Below, in pieces: positions 1-7,259 of a stretch of DNA of 18,308 bases (positions are counted from its first letter, which is position 1; the number at the start of each line of letters is the position of its first letter). The notes below the pieces were generated by a model. It was not told the DNA's origin. It searched no databases and was given only the letters and a program-made list of their open reading frames with translations. Source of the DNA: Cryptobacterium sp. CAG:338 (GTDB lineage: Bacteria > Actinomycetota > Coriobacteriia > Coriobacteriales > Eggerthellaceae); NCBI GenBank assembly GCA_000435475.1, contig FR896035.1:1-18308 (forward strand). Reading direction: 5' to 3'. A program made the position numbers and the translations under genes.

Positions 1-9
1 CAAGGAGAT

Positions 10-38
10 AATTTACTCTCATCCCCCATGCCTGTCAA
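10..38 (-). promoter_or_regulatory. Leftward sigma70-type promoter at left edge
   Basis: Read on the minus strand, there is a perfect -35 TTGACA (plus 33-38), a 17-nt spacer and a -10 TAAATT (plus 10-15, four of six matches to TATAAT). Just upstream on that strand lie A and T tracts (plus 40-68) resembling an UP element. These also form a perfect 10-bp inverted repeat, AACTTTTTTC (40-49) with GAAAAAAGTT (59-68). The layout resembles strong rRNA or tRNA promoters, but the transcribed gene is outside the window. Transcription would begin near position 3. Confidence 0.6.
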
Positions 39-105
39 CAACTTTTTTCAATTTTTTGGAAAAAAGTTTTGGGATAGTATCAGAAATCAATAATGACCTG
101 GTACT

Positions 106-972
106 TTAAAGAATATTCTTTTTAAAACTTATCAATAACTCTTTTGTAAGTCCGACTACCAGATCGAAATATCCTCCTGGAATCTCTGCATGGATTGATG
201 CTTGAAGCTTGTCTATCCACGAAAGAGGATGAGCTTCAATAAAGCTCTTATGCGCCACTACTGCATCTATTCCTTTAGAACAGAGTTCTGAAATATAGAG
301 GAGCTCTATTCCTATATGATCCTCATACTGATTATTTTTATTGTCGAGCTTCAAGCCTATTTCTTGAAGCGCTTGCTTCATTTCAAGCGTTGCGTGACCA
401 AAACCGTTAGTTATACCCTCTCCACGATAAAACGTTTCCCACGGATAGGCGCTTGGTCGCGGAGGCCCTACAAAAAGATGTGTAAACTCGACCGAGACTC
501 CTGTAACTTTTCGTTGGATTGCCAGATTTTGTTGGGTTTCCAAATTTTGTTGAGTCCCCAGATTCTGCTGGATCGTCAGATCTTCCTGACTTTTTCGATC
601 CTTCGCACTCTCTTCAATACTCTCGACGCCCTCTTTAGTTGGTAATCCTTTATAAGTTTTTGCCCATTCTGCTAATTTTTCGCAAGAAGCTCTCACATGC
701 CGGTCTTCAAGAACAGGAAACTGTAGCCAAAAATCTGGCTCCAACCCTATCGCTGAGGTTTGACTCATGGGTGAAAGGAGGGAATTACCTAAAAAGGCAA
801 AACGTTGAGCATAGCCTTCTAAGATTTCTTTTTGAGATGAAGCATCTATCAATTTGGGAGCCTGCCCAGAATCAATCTGTGCAGGCTCCTTTTCTTCACT
901 CGATATTTCTCTGTTTATTGCCCTATTGCTTTGCATACTGATTACGCATCCACTCTTACTAAGGTAGAGCAC
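106..972 (-). CDS. TorD/DmsD-family molybdoenzyme chaperone
   Basis: Likely a cytoplasmic chaperone that holds the twin-arginine catalytic subunit while the molybdenum cofactor is inserted. Recognition rests on the C-terminal half: an EFTHLFVGPPRPSAYPWET stretch, followed by NQYEDHIGIELLYISELC, which matches the E-x-x-x-L-F-x-G-P and D-H-x-x-x-E-L patterns of the TorD family. It is last in the operon, 33 bp after the NrfD anchor gene, the usual place for a dedicated chaperone. An 18-bp tandem repeat encodes a Gln/Asn-rich stretch in the middle (TIQQNL, GTQQNL, ETQQNL, AIQRKV), making the protein longer (288 aa) than the usual roughly 200-residue members. The start is uncertain: the GTG at 972 and the ATG at 936 both lack a good ribosome binding site. 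Family is fairly sure; partner is inferred from context. Confidence 0.8.
   Translation of the reverse strand: MLYLSKSGCVISMQSNRAINREISSEEKEPAQIDSGQAPKLIDASSQKEILEGYAQRFAFLGNSLLSPMSQTSAIGLEPDFWLQFPVLEDRHVRASCEKLAEWAKTYKGLPTKEGVESIEESAKDRKSQEDLTIQQNLGTQQNLETQQNLAIQRKVTGVSVEFTHLFVGPPRPSAYPWETFYRGEGITNGFGHATLEMKQALQEIGLKLDNKNNQYEDHIGIELLYISELCSKGIDAVVAHKSFIEAHPLSWIDKLQASIHAEIPGGYFDLVVGLTKELLISFKKNIL
505..576 (-). repeat. 18-bp tandem repeat (about 4 units) inside the torD-like gene
   Basis: On the plus strand, units start at 505, 523, 541 and 559. The clearest are cagattttgttgggtttc (523-540) and caaattttgttgagtccc (541-558); the outer two are more diverged. The period is a multiple of three, so unit gain or loss keeps the frame. 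The encoded repeat is six residues, x-x-Q-Q-N-L. It lies in the variable region between the N-terminal helices and the conserved C-terminal core of the chaperone. Confidence 0.8.
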
Positions 973-1005
973 ATCGGCTCACAGGTCTTTTACTAATAGA
1001 TCTCT

Positions 1006-2196
1006 CTATTTATTTGCCGCGTCGGAAACAAACACTTTCATCAATATAGTAAGCGCCAAAATAGCAAGCGAAGTTACCCCTATAAAGATAAGAAGCTCAA
1101 TAGGAGTCGGAAAGTAAAACCCTTCAACGCTCCACATACTTGCTACTCCTCCCACTGCAGCATTCTGAGTACCTAGCGTAATTCCCAAAGCACCCTCTAC
1201 GTTAGGAGTAATGAAGCTGGTAAGAAGTAACCAAATTCGCTTGCAGAATACCCCTGCGATAACCAAGGCTCCTGCGCATACTACCAAAGATGTTTTCTCT
1301 CGATTTTTTGCAAACACTAAAATCAGGAAGGGCACCAGTAAGCCACAAATTATTTCGAACCAGAAGAAAGGCGCGGTCGCACCAGTAGTCATATGGCTTA
1401 AGGCAACCGCTTCTTCACCACCTGGATAAGCCATGGTCAGAATCTCACAACCAATCAGAAATGCATCAACTGCAATGAAGGTGGCCAGAAGTCCCGCCAG
1501 CTTCTTACTGGTTTCCTGTGCTATATGGTAAATTTTCGCTCTTTGCATAATCGCAAGCGCAATGAGAATCAACGATAGCCCCGAATCAAGCGCTGACGCG
1601 ATAAAAATCGGTGCCATAATCGCCGAATACCAGGCGCGAGCAGCCTGGAGACCAAAGATCCAAGCATCAACACAAAGCACCAGCACGGCAACAGGCAGAG
1701 CAACACAAGCAATTTTATGTACTTGTTTTCCCTGTACCAAGAACACCAAGAATATGATGTTCACCACAATAAAGAGCGTTATGCCACACATATCCCAAAG
1801 GAGAGGGCTCGCAAAATTCGCCCCTACGATCATGCGCCAAATTCGTGGTAAGCCACCAATATCTAAAAGGATCGAAATGCCTCCGGCACATATCCCGACA
1901 AGCGCACAGATCAATGCAGGTAAGGTGATTGCTTTGAGCCATTCAATGTTGAAAACATGCGCCGCAGAAGCAACAATCATGCTGCCAGCAGAAAGTCCCA
2001 CAAAGAACATAAACATCGCAATATAGAGACCCCACGATGTGGCATTATTCATGCCGGTTACCCCAAGACCCACAAAAAGCTGGTAGATCCAAGCAGCTAC
2101 ACCGACAACGGTAAGCACCGCCAGAACAGCAAGACCACCTTTGGTTTTTGAAGAAGACTGCACAACGGAGTCTTTTACTTTTTCGAAGAATTGCAT
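1006..2196 (-). CDS. NrfD-family membrane anchor subunit of a molybdoenzyme complex
   Basis: Integral membrane subunit expected to exchange electrons between the menaquinone pool and the ferredoxin-like subunit. The 396-residue protein is almost all hydrophobic, with about ten likely membrane segments (roughly 22-44, 52-76, 88-110, 133-155, 163-183, 190-215, 233-252, 275-296, 302-326, 363-388). An NrfD/PsrC-like W-G-L-Y-I-A-x-x-x-F-F-V-G-L-S-A-G motif sits near residues 55-71. The ATG start follows a GGAGG site, and the gene begins 12 bp after the stop of the ferredoxin gene, so translation is probably coupled. Its place after catalytic and iron-sulfur subunits matches DmsC/PsrC/NrfD-type anchors. 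The NrfD assignment is firm; the DmsC name is less suitable because the sequence lacks an obvious DmsC pattern. Confidence 0.88.
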   Translation of the reverse strand: MQFFEKVKDSVVQSSSKTKGGLAVLAVLTVVGVAAWIYQLFVGLGVTGMNNATSWGLYIAMFMFFVGLSAGSMIVASAAHVFNIEWLKAITLPALICALVGICAGGISILLDIGGLPRIWRMIVGANFASPLLWDMCGITLFIVVNIIFLVFLVQGKQVHKIACVALPVAVLVLCVDAWIFGLQAARAWYSAIMAPIFIASALDSGLSLILIALAIMQRAKIYHIAQETSKKLAGLLATFIAVDAFLIGCEILTMAYPGGEEAVALSHMTTGATAPFFWFEIICGLLVPFLILVFAKNREKTSLVVCAGALVIAGVFCKRIWLLLTSFITPNVEGALGITLGTQNAAVGGVASMWSVEGFYFPTPIELLIFIGVTSLAILALTILMKVFVSDAANK

Positions 2197-2208
2197 CTGA
2201 AGCGCCTC

Positions 2209-2829
2209 CTACTGCAGATAAAACACTTGAGGATCCGTGCCCTTCTCCTCAAGAAGTATGCGGACATTGCCTTCACGACGCAGCTTAGAAATCTCTGAGT
2301 TAGGATCATCTAAGTCTCCGTAAACACGAGCTCGCGCTGGACAGCACTCCACGCACATAGGCTGTGCCTCCCCGCGGTCAATACGCTCTTTACACAGCGT
2401 GCACTTTTCCATTACTCCTACCGGCCGCTCAGGCACATCACGATCGCCATAATTAAAGCCTGTAGAACGCTCGGGTTCTTCCCAATTGAAAACACGTGCA
2501 TTGTAGGGGCAAGCCGCCATGCACATACGACAACCAATGCACTTGTCATAGTCGATTTCAACACGGCCTTTTTCGTCCCGATAGGTTGCCCCTGTTGGAC
2601 ACACCTTCATGCATGCAGGATTTTCACAGTGTTGACAAGAAAGCGGCAAGTAGGTGCGCGACAAATCTGGATACGTACCTTGAGCACCATCCATCACTTC
2701 GCAATCTTCAGTAAGAATACGATTCCACAGCATTCCATCGGGAACATTGTTGCTCATCTTGCACGCATTGGCGCAGGTGTGACAACCCACGCAGCGATCA
2801 AGTTTGATTGCTAAAGCTAATCTAGTCAT
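2209..2829 (-). CDS. Four-cluster ferredoxin-like electron transfer subunit (DmsB type)
   Basis: Iron-sulfur subunit that wires the molybdenum subunit to the membrane anchor. Sixteen cysteines fall into four sets: C13/16/19/23 (CVGCHTCANAC), C65/68/73/77 (CQHCENPACMKVCP), C97/100/103/107 (CIGCRMCMAACP) and C143/146/159/163 (CTLCKERID with a later CVECCP). This is the DmsB/NrfC/PsrB arrangement for four [4Fe-4S] clusters, and 206 residues is the normal length. The ATG follows AGGAG with a 6-nt gap. There is no signal peptide, so it is probably co-exported as a hitchhiker with the Tat-bearing catalytic subunit. The stop of the catalytic gene lies 9 bp upstream. Family certain; substrate pathway unknown. 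Confidence 0.93.
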   Translation of the reverse strand: MTRLALAIKLDRCVGCHTCANACKMSNNVPDGMLWNRILTEDCEVMDGAQGTYPDLSRTYLPLSCQHCENPACMKVCPTGATYRDEKGRVEIDYDKCIGCRMCMAACPYNARVFNWEEPERSTGFNYGDRDVPERPVGVMEKCTLCKERIDRGEAQPMCVECCPARARVYGDLDDPNSEISKLRREGNVRILLEEKGTDPQVFYLQ

Positions 2830-2838
2830 GACTCACTC

Positions 2839-5259
2839 CTATGCTTTCTCGATCTGAATAAGGGTGTCAGAGAAAGGAGTGACCGGGCCACACATCAGAC
2901 TATACCCACGTTCAAGCATGGTATCGTTAGTAACTGATTGCATATTCCCTTCGATCGTGAAATCACCCATTGCGAGCTCATACATACGAGCACATCCCGG
3001 ACGAATAGATTCGTTGCCGTTTACATACACTTTAAATTCACCACGATCGTTAAATACACGAACTGCATCCCCGGTCTGGAGACCACGGGAGGTTAATTCC
3101 TGCGGATTCACTTCGATCGTTGGACGATAGTATTGTTTAATCCACTCAGCATTTTGGAACTGATTGTGAATTTGGAAACGAGTACGCACATTCGAAAGCT
3201 GTAGCGGATAAGTTTCACGCAGAGGATTGTCGCTGGTAATCTCTACCGGAGCCTCCCATGCAGGCAGCGCCTGACCGTAATCAACTAGAGAATCGTAATA
3301 TACTTCCATGCGTCCCGAATCAGTTACGAACGCGTAGTCTTCCAAGACACGCCTGCACTCTTCGGCGCCTTCGATAGGCCAAACTCCTTGATTTTCAGCA
3401 ATCTGATCAACGGTTAGCGTATTGATCGCCTCGTCTTCTGAGGTCGACAAAATAGCATCTACCCTCTCACGAGAAGTTGCGGGAAGGGCGTTCTCAAAAC
3501 CAAGACGCTTTGCTAATTCGCGCTGAATCCATAGTTCTGTCTTCGCCTCGAACAAAGGATCAATGATTTTTTCCTGAAGCAAAATCTGGTTGTAACCATT
3601 TTTGATATTGCCGTATTCCTCGTCATTTTCAAAACGAGTTGTGCAAGGCAAAACATAGTCTGCCCATTTGCAGCCTTCAGTGAAATAGGGATCAATCGAA
3701 ACGATAAAGTCAAGTGAGTTTGCCCACGCGGTTGACACATTCATATTGCCATAGTGCTGGCACAGATCATCACCTGCAGCAATGAGAACATGCGCGTTGC
3801 TTTCCTTGGTGCGCATGTCGTAACTTGCCATTTCATTTTCAGCAGCAACCATATCCTCAGGCAGTGCCCATTCTCCTAAAGCCGCCGTATGGCAATTGTA
3901 GGTTCCACCTACATACACTCCGACACCCGTACCTGGCTTGCCAACATTGCCAGTCAAGGCAACCAGAACCGCCGCGGCATGACCCGCGACATCAGCATTG
4001 GCGATTTTGTCGTTTCCGCCCCAACCAAGTGCAAGAGATGAAGGCCCTTCTGCATATAATTCTGCAAGCTCCTTAATCTTTTCAGCGGGAATTCCCGTAA
4101 TCTCGGATGCCCAGTCAACCGAATAGTTCGCCAAAGAATCAAGCAGTAAATCATACACCGTGCGAACGGTGGCACCACGGAATTCAACCGTACCGCTCAA
4201 AGAAGGATTAGTGGTCTGTTGGTAAGGCACCACCGCCCCCGTTGCTTCGTCAATCACATAAAACGGATCAGCCTGACCATCTTCAGGAGCTTCATTGCCT
4301 TCTTCATCGACCACCATCTGCGGCTCGTGTTCGCGTATTAATTTGCCAGTTGCTACATCCACCAAAAACGGATATGACGTATGCTGCTTCATGAAGTCCT
4401 GATCTATGAGACCTTGCTCTACGATGTGGACAATCATGCCAAAATACAACGCCGCATCTGTTCCAGGCTCAATTGGTATCCATTCATCAGATTTGCTTGC
4501 CGTTGTTGAATAATGTGGATCGACCGTAATCATTTTTGCGCCCGCTTCTTTCGCCTCGAAGAAAAGACGAACCTGAGGCAAGGTTGACTCGCAGAAATTT
4601 GAACCAACTGTCAATACCAGCTTCGAATTAACCCAATCTCGTGCTTCGGGAGTACTCATAGCGTAGCCTCCGCCTAAGCCCATAGACGGATCTAGGCCGT
4701 TGCCATACCCAATATCGATTCCCGTATTGCCACGACCTTGAGCACCTAACATCGCTTGTAAAAATACGCAATCGGTTTCGCTTGAAGTAGTTACTACTAC
4801 CGAATTTTTACCATAGGTATCCTGCGCTTGTTTAATATGACTTGCGATATCATCAAGAGCTTCTTCCCAGGAAACCTGTTCAAATTGGTTAGTTCCACGA
4901 TCGCCTACTCGTTTTAAAGGCGCCTGAATGCGTCCGTCCCCATAAATGTGCTGCACTTCCGAGATACCCTTTAAACAAATAGTCTTAAGGCGATCCATCG
5001 CGCAGGCATCATTTGGCTGAACCATCACCAGCCTACCATCACGTACGGTGCATTTTAAAGGGCACATCCCGCCGCAGTGAGCCTGATGATAGGTGTAAGC
5101 GACGCGCTCTTCCACTGTCCCTTCAGCGGAAGCTTCGCGCAACCATCCGCTTGTAGATGTCATGCCACTCAGACCAAGCCCTAGCGCACCCGCAGCAGTT
5201 ACGCCCTTCAAGAACCCGCGACGCGTGATGCCACCGCTGGAACCATCTGTGCTAGACAT
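2839..5259 (-). CDS. Tat-exported molybdopterin oxidoreductase catalytic subunit (DMSO reductase family)
   Basis: Catalytic subunit of a complex iron-sulfur molybdoenzyme, carrying bis-MGD and one [4Fe-4S] cluster. The N-terminus has a twin-arginine signal (T-R-R-G-F-L-K at about 12-18, then an Ala/Gly/Leu-rich stretch), so it acts outside the cytoplasmic membrane. Cluster cysteines are C62, C66, C70 (CGGMCPLKC) and C95 (ICLKG), the Cx3Cx3C spacing of DmsA-like enzymes. Ser192 in GLDPSMGLGG is my candidate molybdenum ligand by position; this is not proven. The C-terminal MopB dinucleotide-binding domain is present (QLSNVRTRFQIHNQF region, GDAVRVFNDRGE). Length 806 is typical. The ATG follows GAGGAGG. 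The substrate cannot be told from sequence: S- or N-oxides, sulfur oxyanions or an organic acceptor such as those used by Eggerthellaceae paralogues are all possible. Confidence 0.9.
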   Translation of the reverse strand: MSSTDGSSGGITRRGFLKGVTAAGALGLGLSGMTSTSGWLREASAEGTVEERVAYTYHQAHCGGMCPLKCTVRDGRLVMVQPNDACAMDRLKTICLKGISEVQHIYGDGRIQAPLKRVGDRGTNQFEQVSWEEALDDIASHIKQAQDTYGKNSVVVTTSSETDCVFLQAMLGAQGRGNTGIDIGYGNGLDPSMGLGGGYAMSTPEARDWVNSKLVLTVGSNFCESTLPQVRLFFEAKEAGAKMITVDPHYSTTASKSDEWIPIEPGTDAALYFGMIVHIVEQGLIDQDFMKQHTSYPFLVDVATGKLIREHEPQMVVDEEGNEAPEDGQADPFYVIDEATGAVVPYQQTTNPSLSGTVEFRGATVRTVYDLLLDSLANYSVDWASEITGIPAEKIKELAELYAEGPSSLALGWGGNDKIANADVAGHAAAVLVALTGNVGKPGTGVGVYVGGTYNCHTAALGEWALPEDMVAAENEMASYDMRTKESNAHVLIAAGDDLCQHYGNMNVSTAWANSLDFIVSIDPYFTEGCKWADYVLPCTTRFENDEEYGNIKNGYNQILLQEKIIDPLFEAKTELWIQRELAKRLGFENALPATSRERVDAILSTSEDEAINTLTVDQIAENQGVWPIEGAEECRRVLEDYAFVTDSGRMEVYYDSLVDYGQALPAWEAPVEITSDNPLRETYPLQLSNVRTRFQIHNQFQNAEWIKQYYRPTIEVNPQELTSRGLQTGDAVRVFNDRGEFKVYVNGNESIRPGCARMYELAMGDFTIEGNMQSVTNDTMLERGYSLMCGPVTPFSDTLIQIEKA

Positions 5260-5480
5260 TGCTCCTCCTCTTTTACTTCCTCTATTTTTAACTCACCAAA
5301 AAAAGAACGCCGCATCACGACAGACTACGGCTTAGAATAAACTTCAAAATCCCCCCTAGATAATGCTTTATGATCTCCCTAAAGGTATTGTCTGGCTAAA
5401 TTAAGCAAGCTTCAACTCAAACGATTATTCTCATTGGAGGATAATTAGCATTTAACAAAGTTTTTTCTAGGAGCATATTC
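5260..5480. promoter_or_regulatory. Divergent promoter region between molybdoenzyme operon and polyferredoxin
   Basis: This 221-bp non-coding stretch separates two divergent genes and must hold both promoters. A near-palindromic 20-bp element lies at 5425-5444 (listed separately) and overlaps a good -10, GATAAT at 5440-5445, for the plus-strand gene. I see no convincing -35 17-18 bp upstream of that -10. I see no clear promoter for the minus-strand operon. Ribosome binding sites flank both ends: GAGGAGG before the minus gene and TAGGAG (5468-5473) before the plus gene. Confidence 0.55.
5425..5444. promoter_or_regulatory. Putative molybdenum-regulon operator, site 1
   Basis: The sequence is TTATTCTC-attg-GAGGATAA, an inverted repeat matching TTATTCTC-N4-GAGAATAA at 15 of 16 arm positions. 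The same architecture recurs at the modA promoter and upstream of moeA. The right arm overlaps the candidate -10 GATAAT (5440-5445), a location suited to repression. It lies 36 bp before the GTG of the polyferredoxin gene. Function is inferred from recurrence only. Confidence 0.55.
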
Positions 5481-6647
5481 GTGGTAACGATTTCCGATGC
5501 CGAACACATTCTCGATAAGTTATCTCCTCAGACGCTCTCGCTTGACGCAGGGCGCTGTGTCTGCGTCAGAAATCACAATGCCTCCTGCACAAAATGCCAA
5601 GAGATCTGCCCTACCCAAGCAATCAGTAAAGAGAACAACCACTTAACAATAGATAAAGATCGGTGTAGAGAATGCGGCTGTTGCGCAAACGTCTGTCCCA
5701 CTCAAGCAATTCAGACGGCAGCTCTACCTCTTGAACATTTTGCTTCTGAATTGCAATCCCTAGATGCACGTAATGCTCTTCCCCCAGATTTGTGGATATG
5801 CTGTCAAAACCATCCCCTTGCCCATGAGGCACTGAACCATCTAATCGTATTACCCTGCCTCGCACACCTTGATGAAGCGCATCTTTTACTCTGTTCCTAC
5901 TACGGAATTTCGCTTCATCTCCTAAGCAATGAATGCAATCTCTGCAAAAACAAAACGGCACTTGCAACTATAGAAAAAACTCAAAACAGCGCACAGAACC
6001 TTGCGGCTCTAGGAAACGTTTTCTTTGTCTGTATCCATAAGATCGAAACCTCAAAAGAAGAAAGTTCATTCCCCTTCGACGAAAAATCGGACGGCCTTTC
6101 AAGAAGGGACTTTTTGAGCAGCGCAAGCTCGTCACTTAAACATATCGGATTTACCGTAGCATCCACGGCACTTGACTCGCAAAAGAGCTCAAGCGATATC
6201 GAAGAAACACCCGCTAAACGTTTTGCTTCAATCCCTGGCATTTTCGACACGTTCTATCCCTATCGAAATATGGTCCTTTTAAACGTCCTTTATCGCTTTC
6301 TTGATCAGACGTTTACGGCTCTACCTCTGCATATGGATACCAGGTTTTGGGGGCAAATAACGATAAATGATACCTGTCAAAATTGCGGTATTTGTGCACA
6401 GGTATGCCCTACTGGGGCGCTTGTCTATACCGGAGAATCTCCAGAACTAAAACTGTCTTTTAGTTTGAAATCTTCAGTACCCAAAGGACCTCATCATGAG
6501 TTTCGCTGTTCGGATTGCATCCAGTGCCATCTATGCGAAGACGTTTGCCCACAACATGCAATTACTCTTCAAAACACTATTTCACCTGCAAAGCTCTTTG
6601 ATCTTGAACCCGAGCATCTAGGTAGTGAGAGCTCCCAAACTTCCTAA
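5481..6647 (+). CDS. Polyferredoxin with internal twin-arginine-like motif
   Basis: Iron-sulfur protein, probably moving electrons for the divergent molybdoenzyme or for cofactor assembly. N-terminal cluster motifs are C36xxC39xxxC43P and C62xxC65xxC68xxxC72P; C-terminal ones are C299xxC302xxC305xxxC309P and C346xxC349xxC352xxxC356P. Between them is a domain of about 200 residues with C107/C108, an L-P-C126-L-A-H-L motif and C152xxC155. This middle part loosely resembles the cysteine-bearing domain of MvhD/Hdr-type proteins (inference). At 207-217 is S-R-R-D-F-L-S-S-A-S-S, which looks like a Tat motif but is far from the N-terminus, and I found no in-frame start codon just before it. No membrane segment is seen. 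The GTG start has TAGGAG seven bases upstream. It leads a probable operon with the MoaE-like and mobAB genes. Exact function unknown. Confidence 0.8.
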   Translation: MVTISDAEHILDKLSPQTLSLDAGRCVCVRNHNASCTKCQEICPTQAISKENNHLTIDKDRCRECGCCANVCPTQAIQTAALPLEHFASELQSLDARNALPPDLWICCQNHPLAHEALNHLIVLPCLAHLDEAHLLLCSYYGISLHLLSNECNLCKNKTALATIEKTQNSAQNLAALGNVFFVCIHKIETSKEESSFPFDEKSDGLSRRDFLSSASSSLKHIGFTVASTALDSQKSSSDIEETPAKRFASIPGIFDTFYPYRNMVLLNVLYRFLDQTFTALPLHMDTRFWGQITINDTCQNCGICAQVCPTGALVYTGESPELKLSFSLKSSVPKGPHHEFRCSDCIQCHLCEDVCPQHAITLQNTISPAKLFDLEPEHLGSESSQTS

Positions 6648-6756
6648 GACGGCTTAATCAAATCTTTTTTGCCACAAGATCTGTTTTGCCATCACAATAA
6701 ACCACAATATGCAACAATATGACCAGATCAAATTAAGAGTCGAGGAAAGGGTCTTG

Positions 6757-7245
6757 ATGACTGATACGTTGGCAGAAAACCAAAAAGATCAGAATTTACT
6801 ACCTATTCCTATTTTGGAATCATCCTCCGCAGAACCAAATATGCACCTCTGGCTCACAGAAGCAAAGAAGGACTCCCTCGCCCCTTTTGTGGGGATGTAT
6901 CTTACTCACAACGGCGTTGTACGCGCTACACCAAAAAGGATCGTGCGCCCAGAAAGCAGCACGAATAACGCTTCTGAAGTTGAAGAAGAATCCCGCAAGG
7001 TGGTAGCAGTTGATTTCACCTACGACAAACAAAAACTTGCACAAGCACTCCAAGAAGCTTGCGCATGGGAAGGAGTTTATTACGTTCGGGCGTGGCTTAA
7101 TGAAGGAACGGTACCGGTAGGCGATTCCTTGATGTATATACTGATTGGAGCAGATATTCGACCCCACGCGGTAGATGCACTGACCAAGCTCGTTGAGACC
7201 ATAAAAACAAAGATTGTTACCGAGACCGAGCTCTATCATCTCTAA
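6757..7245 (+). CDS. Divergent MoaE-like molybdopterin synthase large-subunit homologue
   Basis: This 162-residue protein resembles MoaE. A vGxxxxxxGVVR stretch is followed by a region ending in E-G-T-V-P-V-G-D-S-L-M-Y-I-L-I-G-A-D-I-R-P-H-A, which parallels the V-G-(D/E)-x-x-V-x-V-x-V-x-x-x-H-R stretch of MoaE. It then ends in a Lys/Glu-rich helix. In MoaE proper this region ends with the catalytic P-I-W-K-K-E motif; that motif is missing here, so activity is uncertain. I chose the ATG at 6757 because GAGGAAAGG (6742-6750) precedes it; an ATG at 6709 in the same frame has no such site. It is followed by mobAB after 14 bp. Its location among molybdenum cofactor genes supports the assignment. 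It could be a regulatory or scaffold homologue rather than an enzyme. Confidence 0.55.
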   Translation: MTDTLAENQKDQNLLPIPILESSSAEPNMHLWLTEAKKDSLAPFVGMYLTHNGVVRATPKRIVRPESSTNNASEVEEESRKVVAVDFTYDKQKLAQALQEACAWEGVYYVRAWLNEGTVPVGDSLMYILIGADIRPHAVDALTKLVETIKTKIVTETELYHL

Positions 7246-7259
7246 ACAAAAGGTTTCAT

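Noticed and set aside
40..68. Inverted repeat as a terminator of the torD-like gene
   Set aside because: It is A/T tracts only, with no GC-rich stem; it is better read as an UP element of the adjacent promoter.
1562..2026. Long plus-strand open frame opposite the NrfD gene
   Set aside because: Composition and lack of a ribosome binding site fit an antisense shadow of the membrane protein gene.
5333..5340. TAGAATAA half-site in the divergent region
   Set aside because: The opposite arm is absent, so it does not form the 20-bp palindrome.
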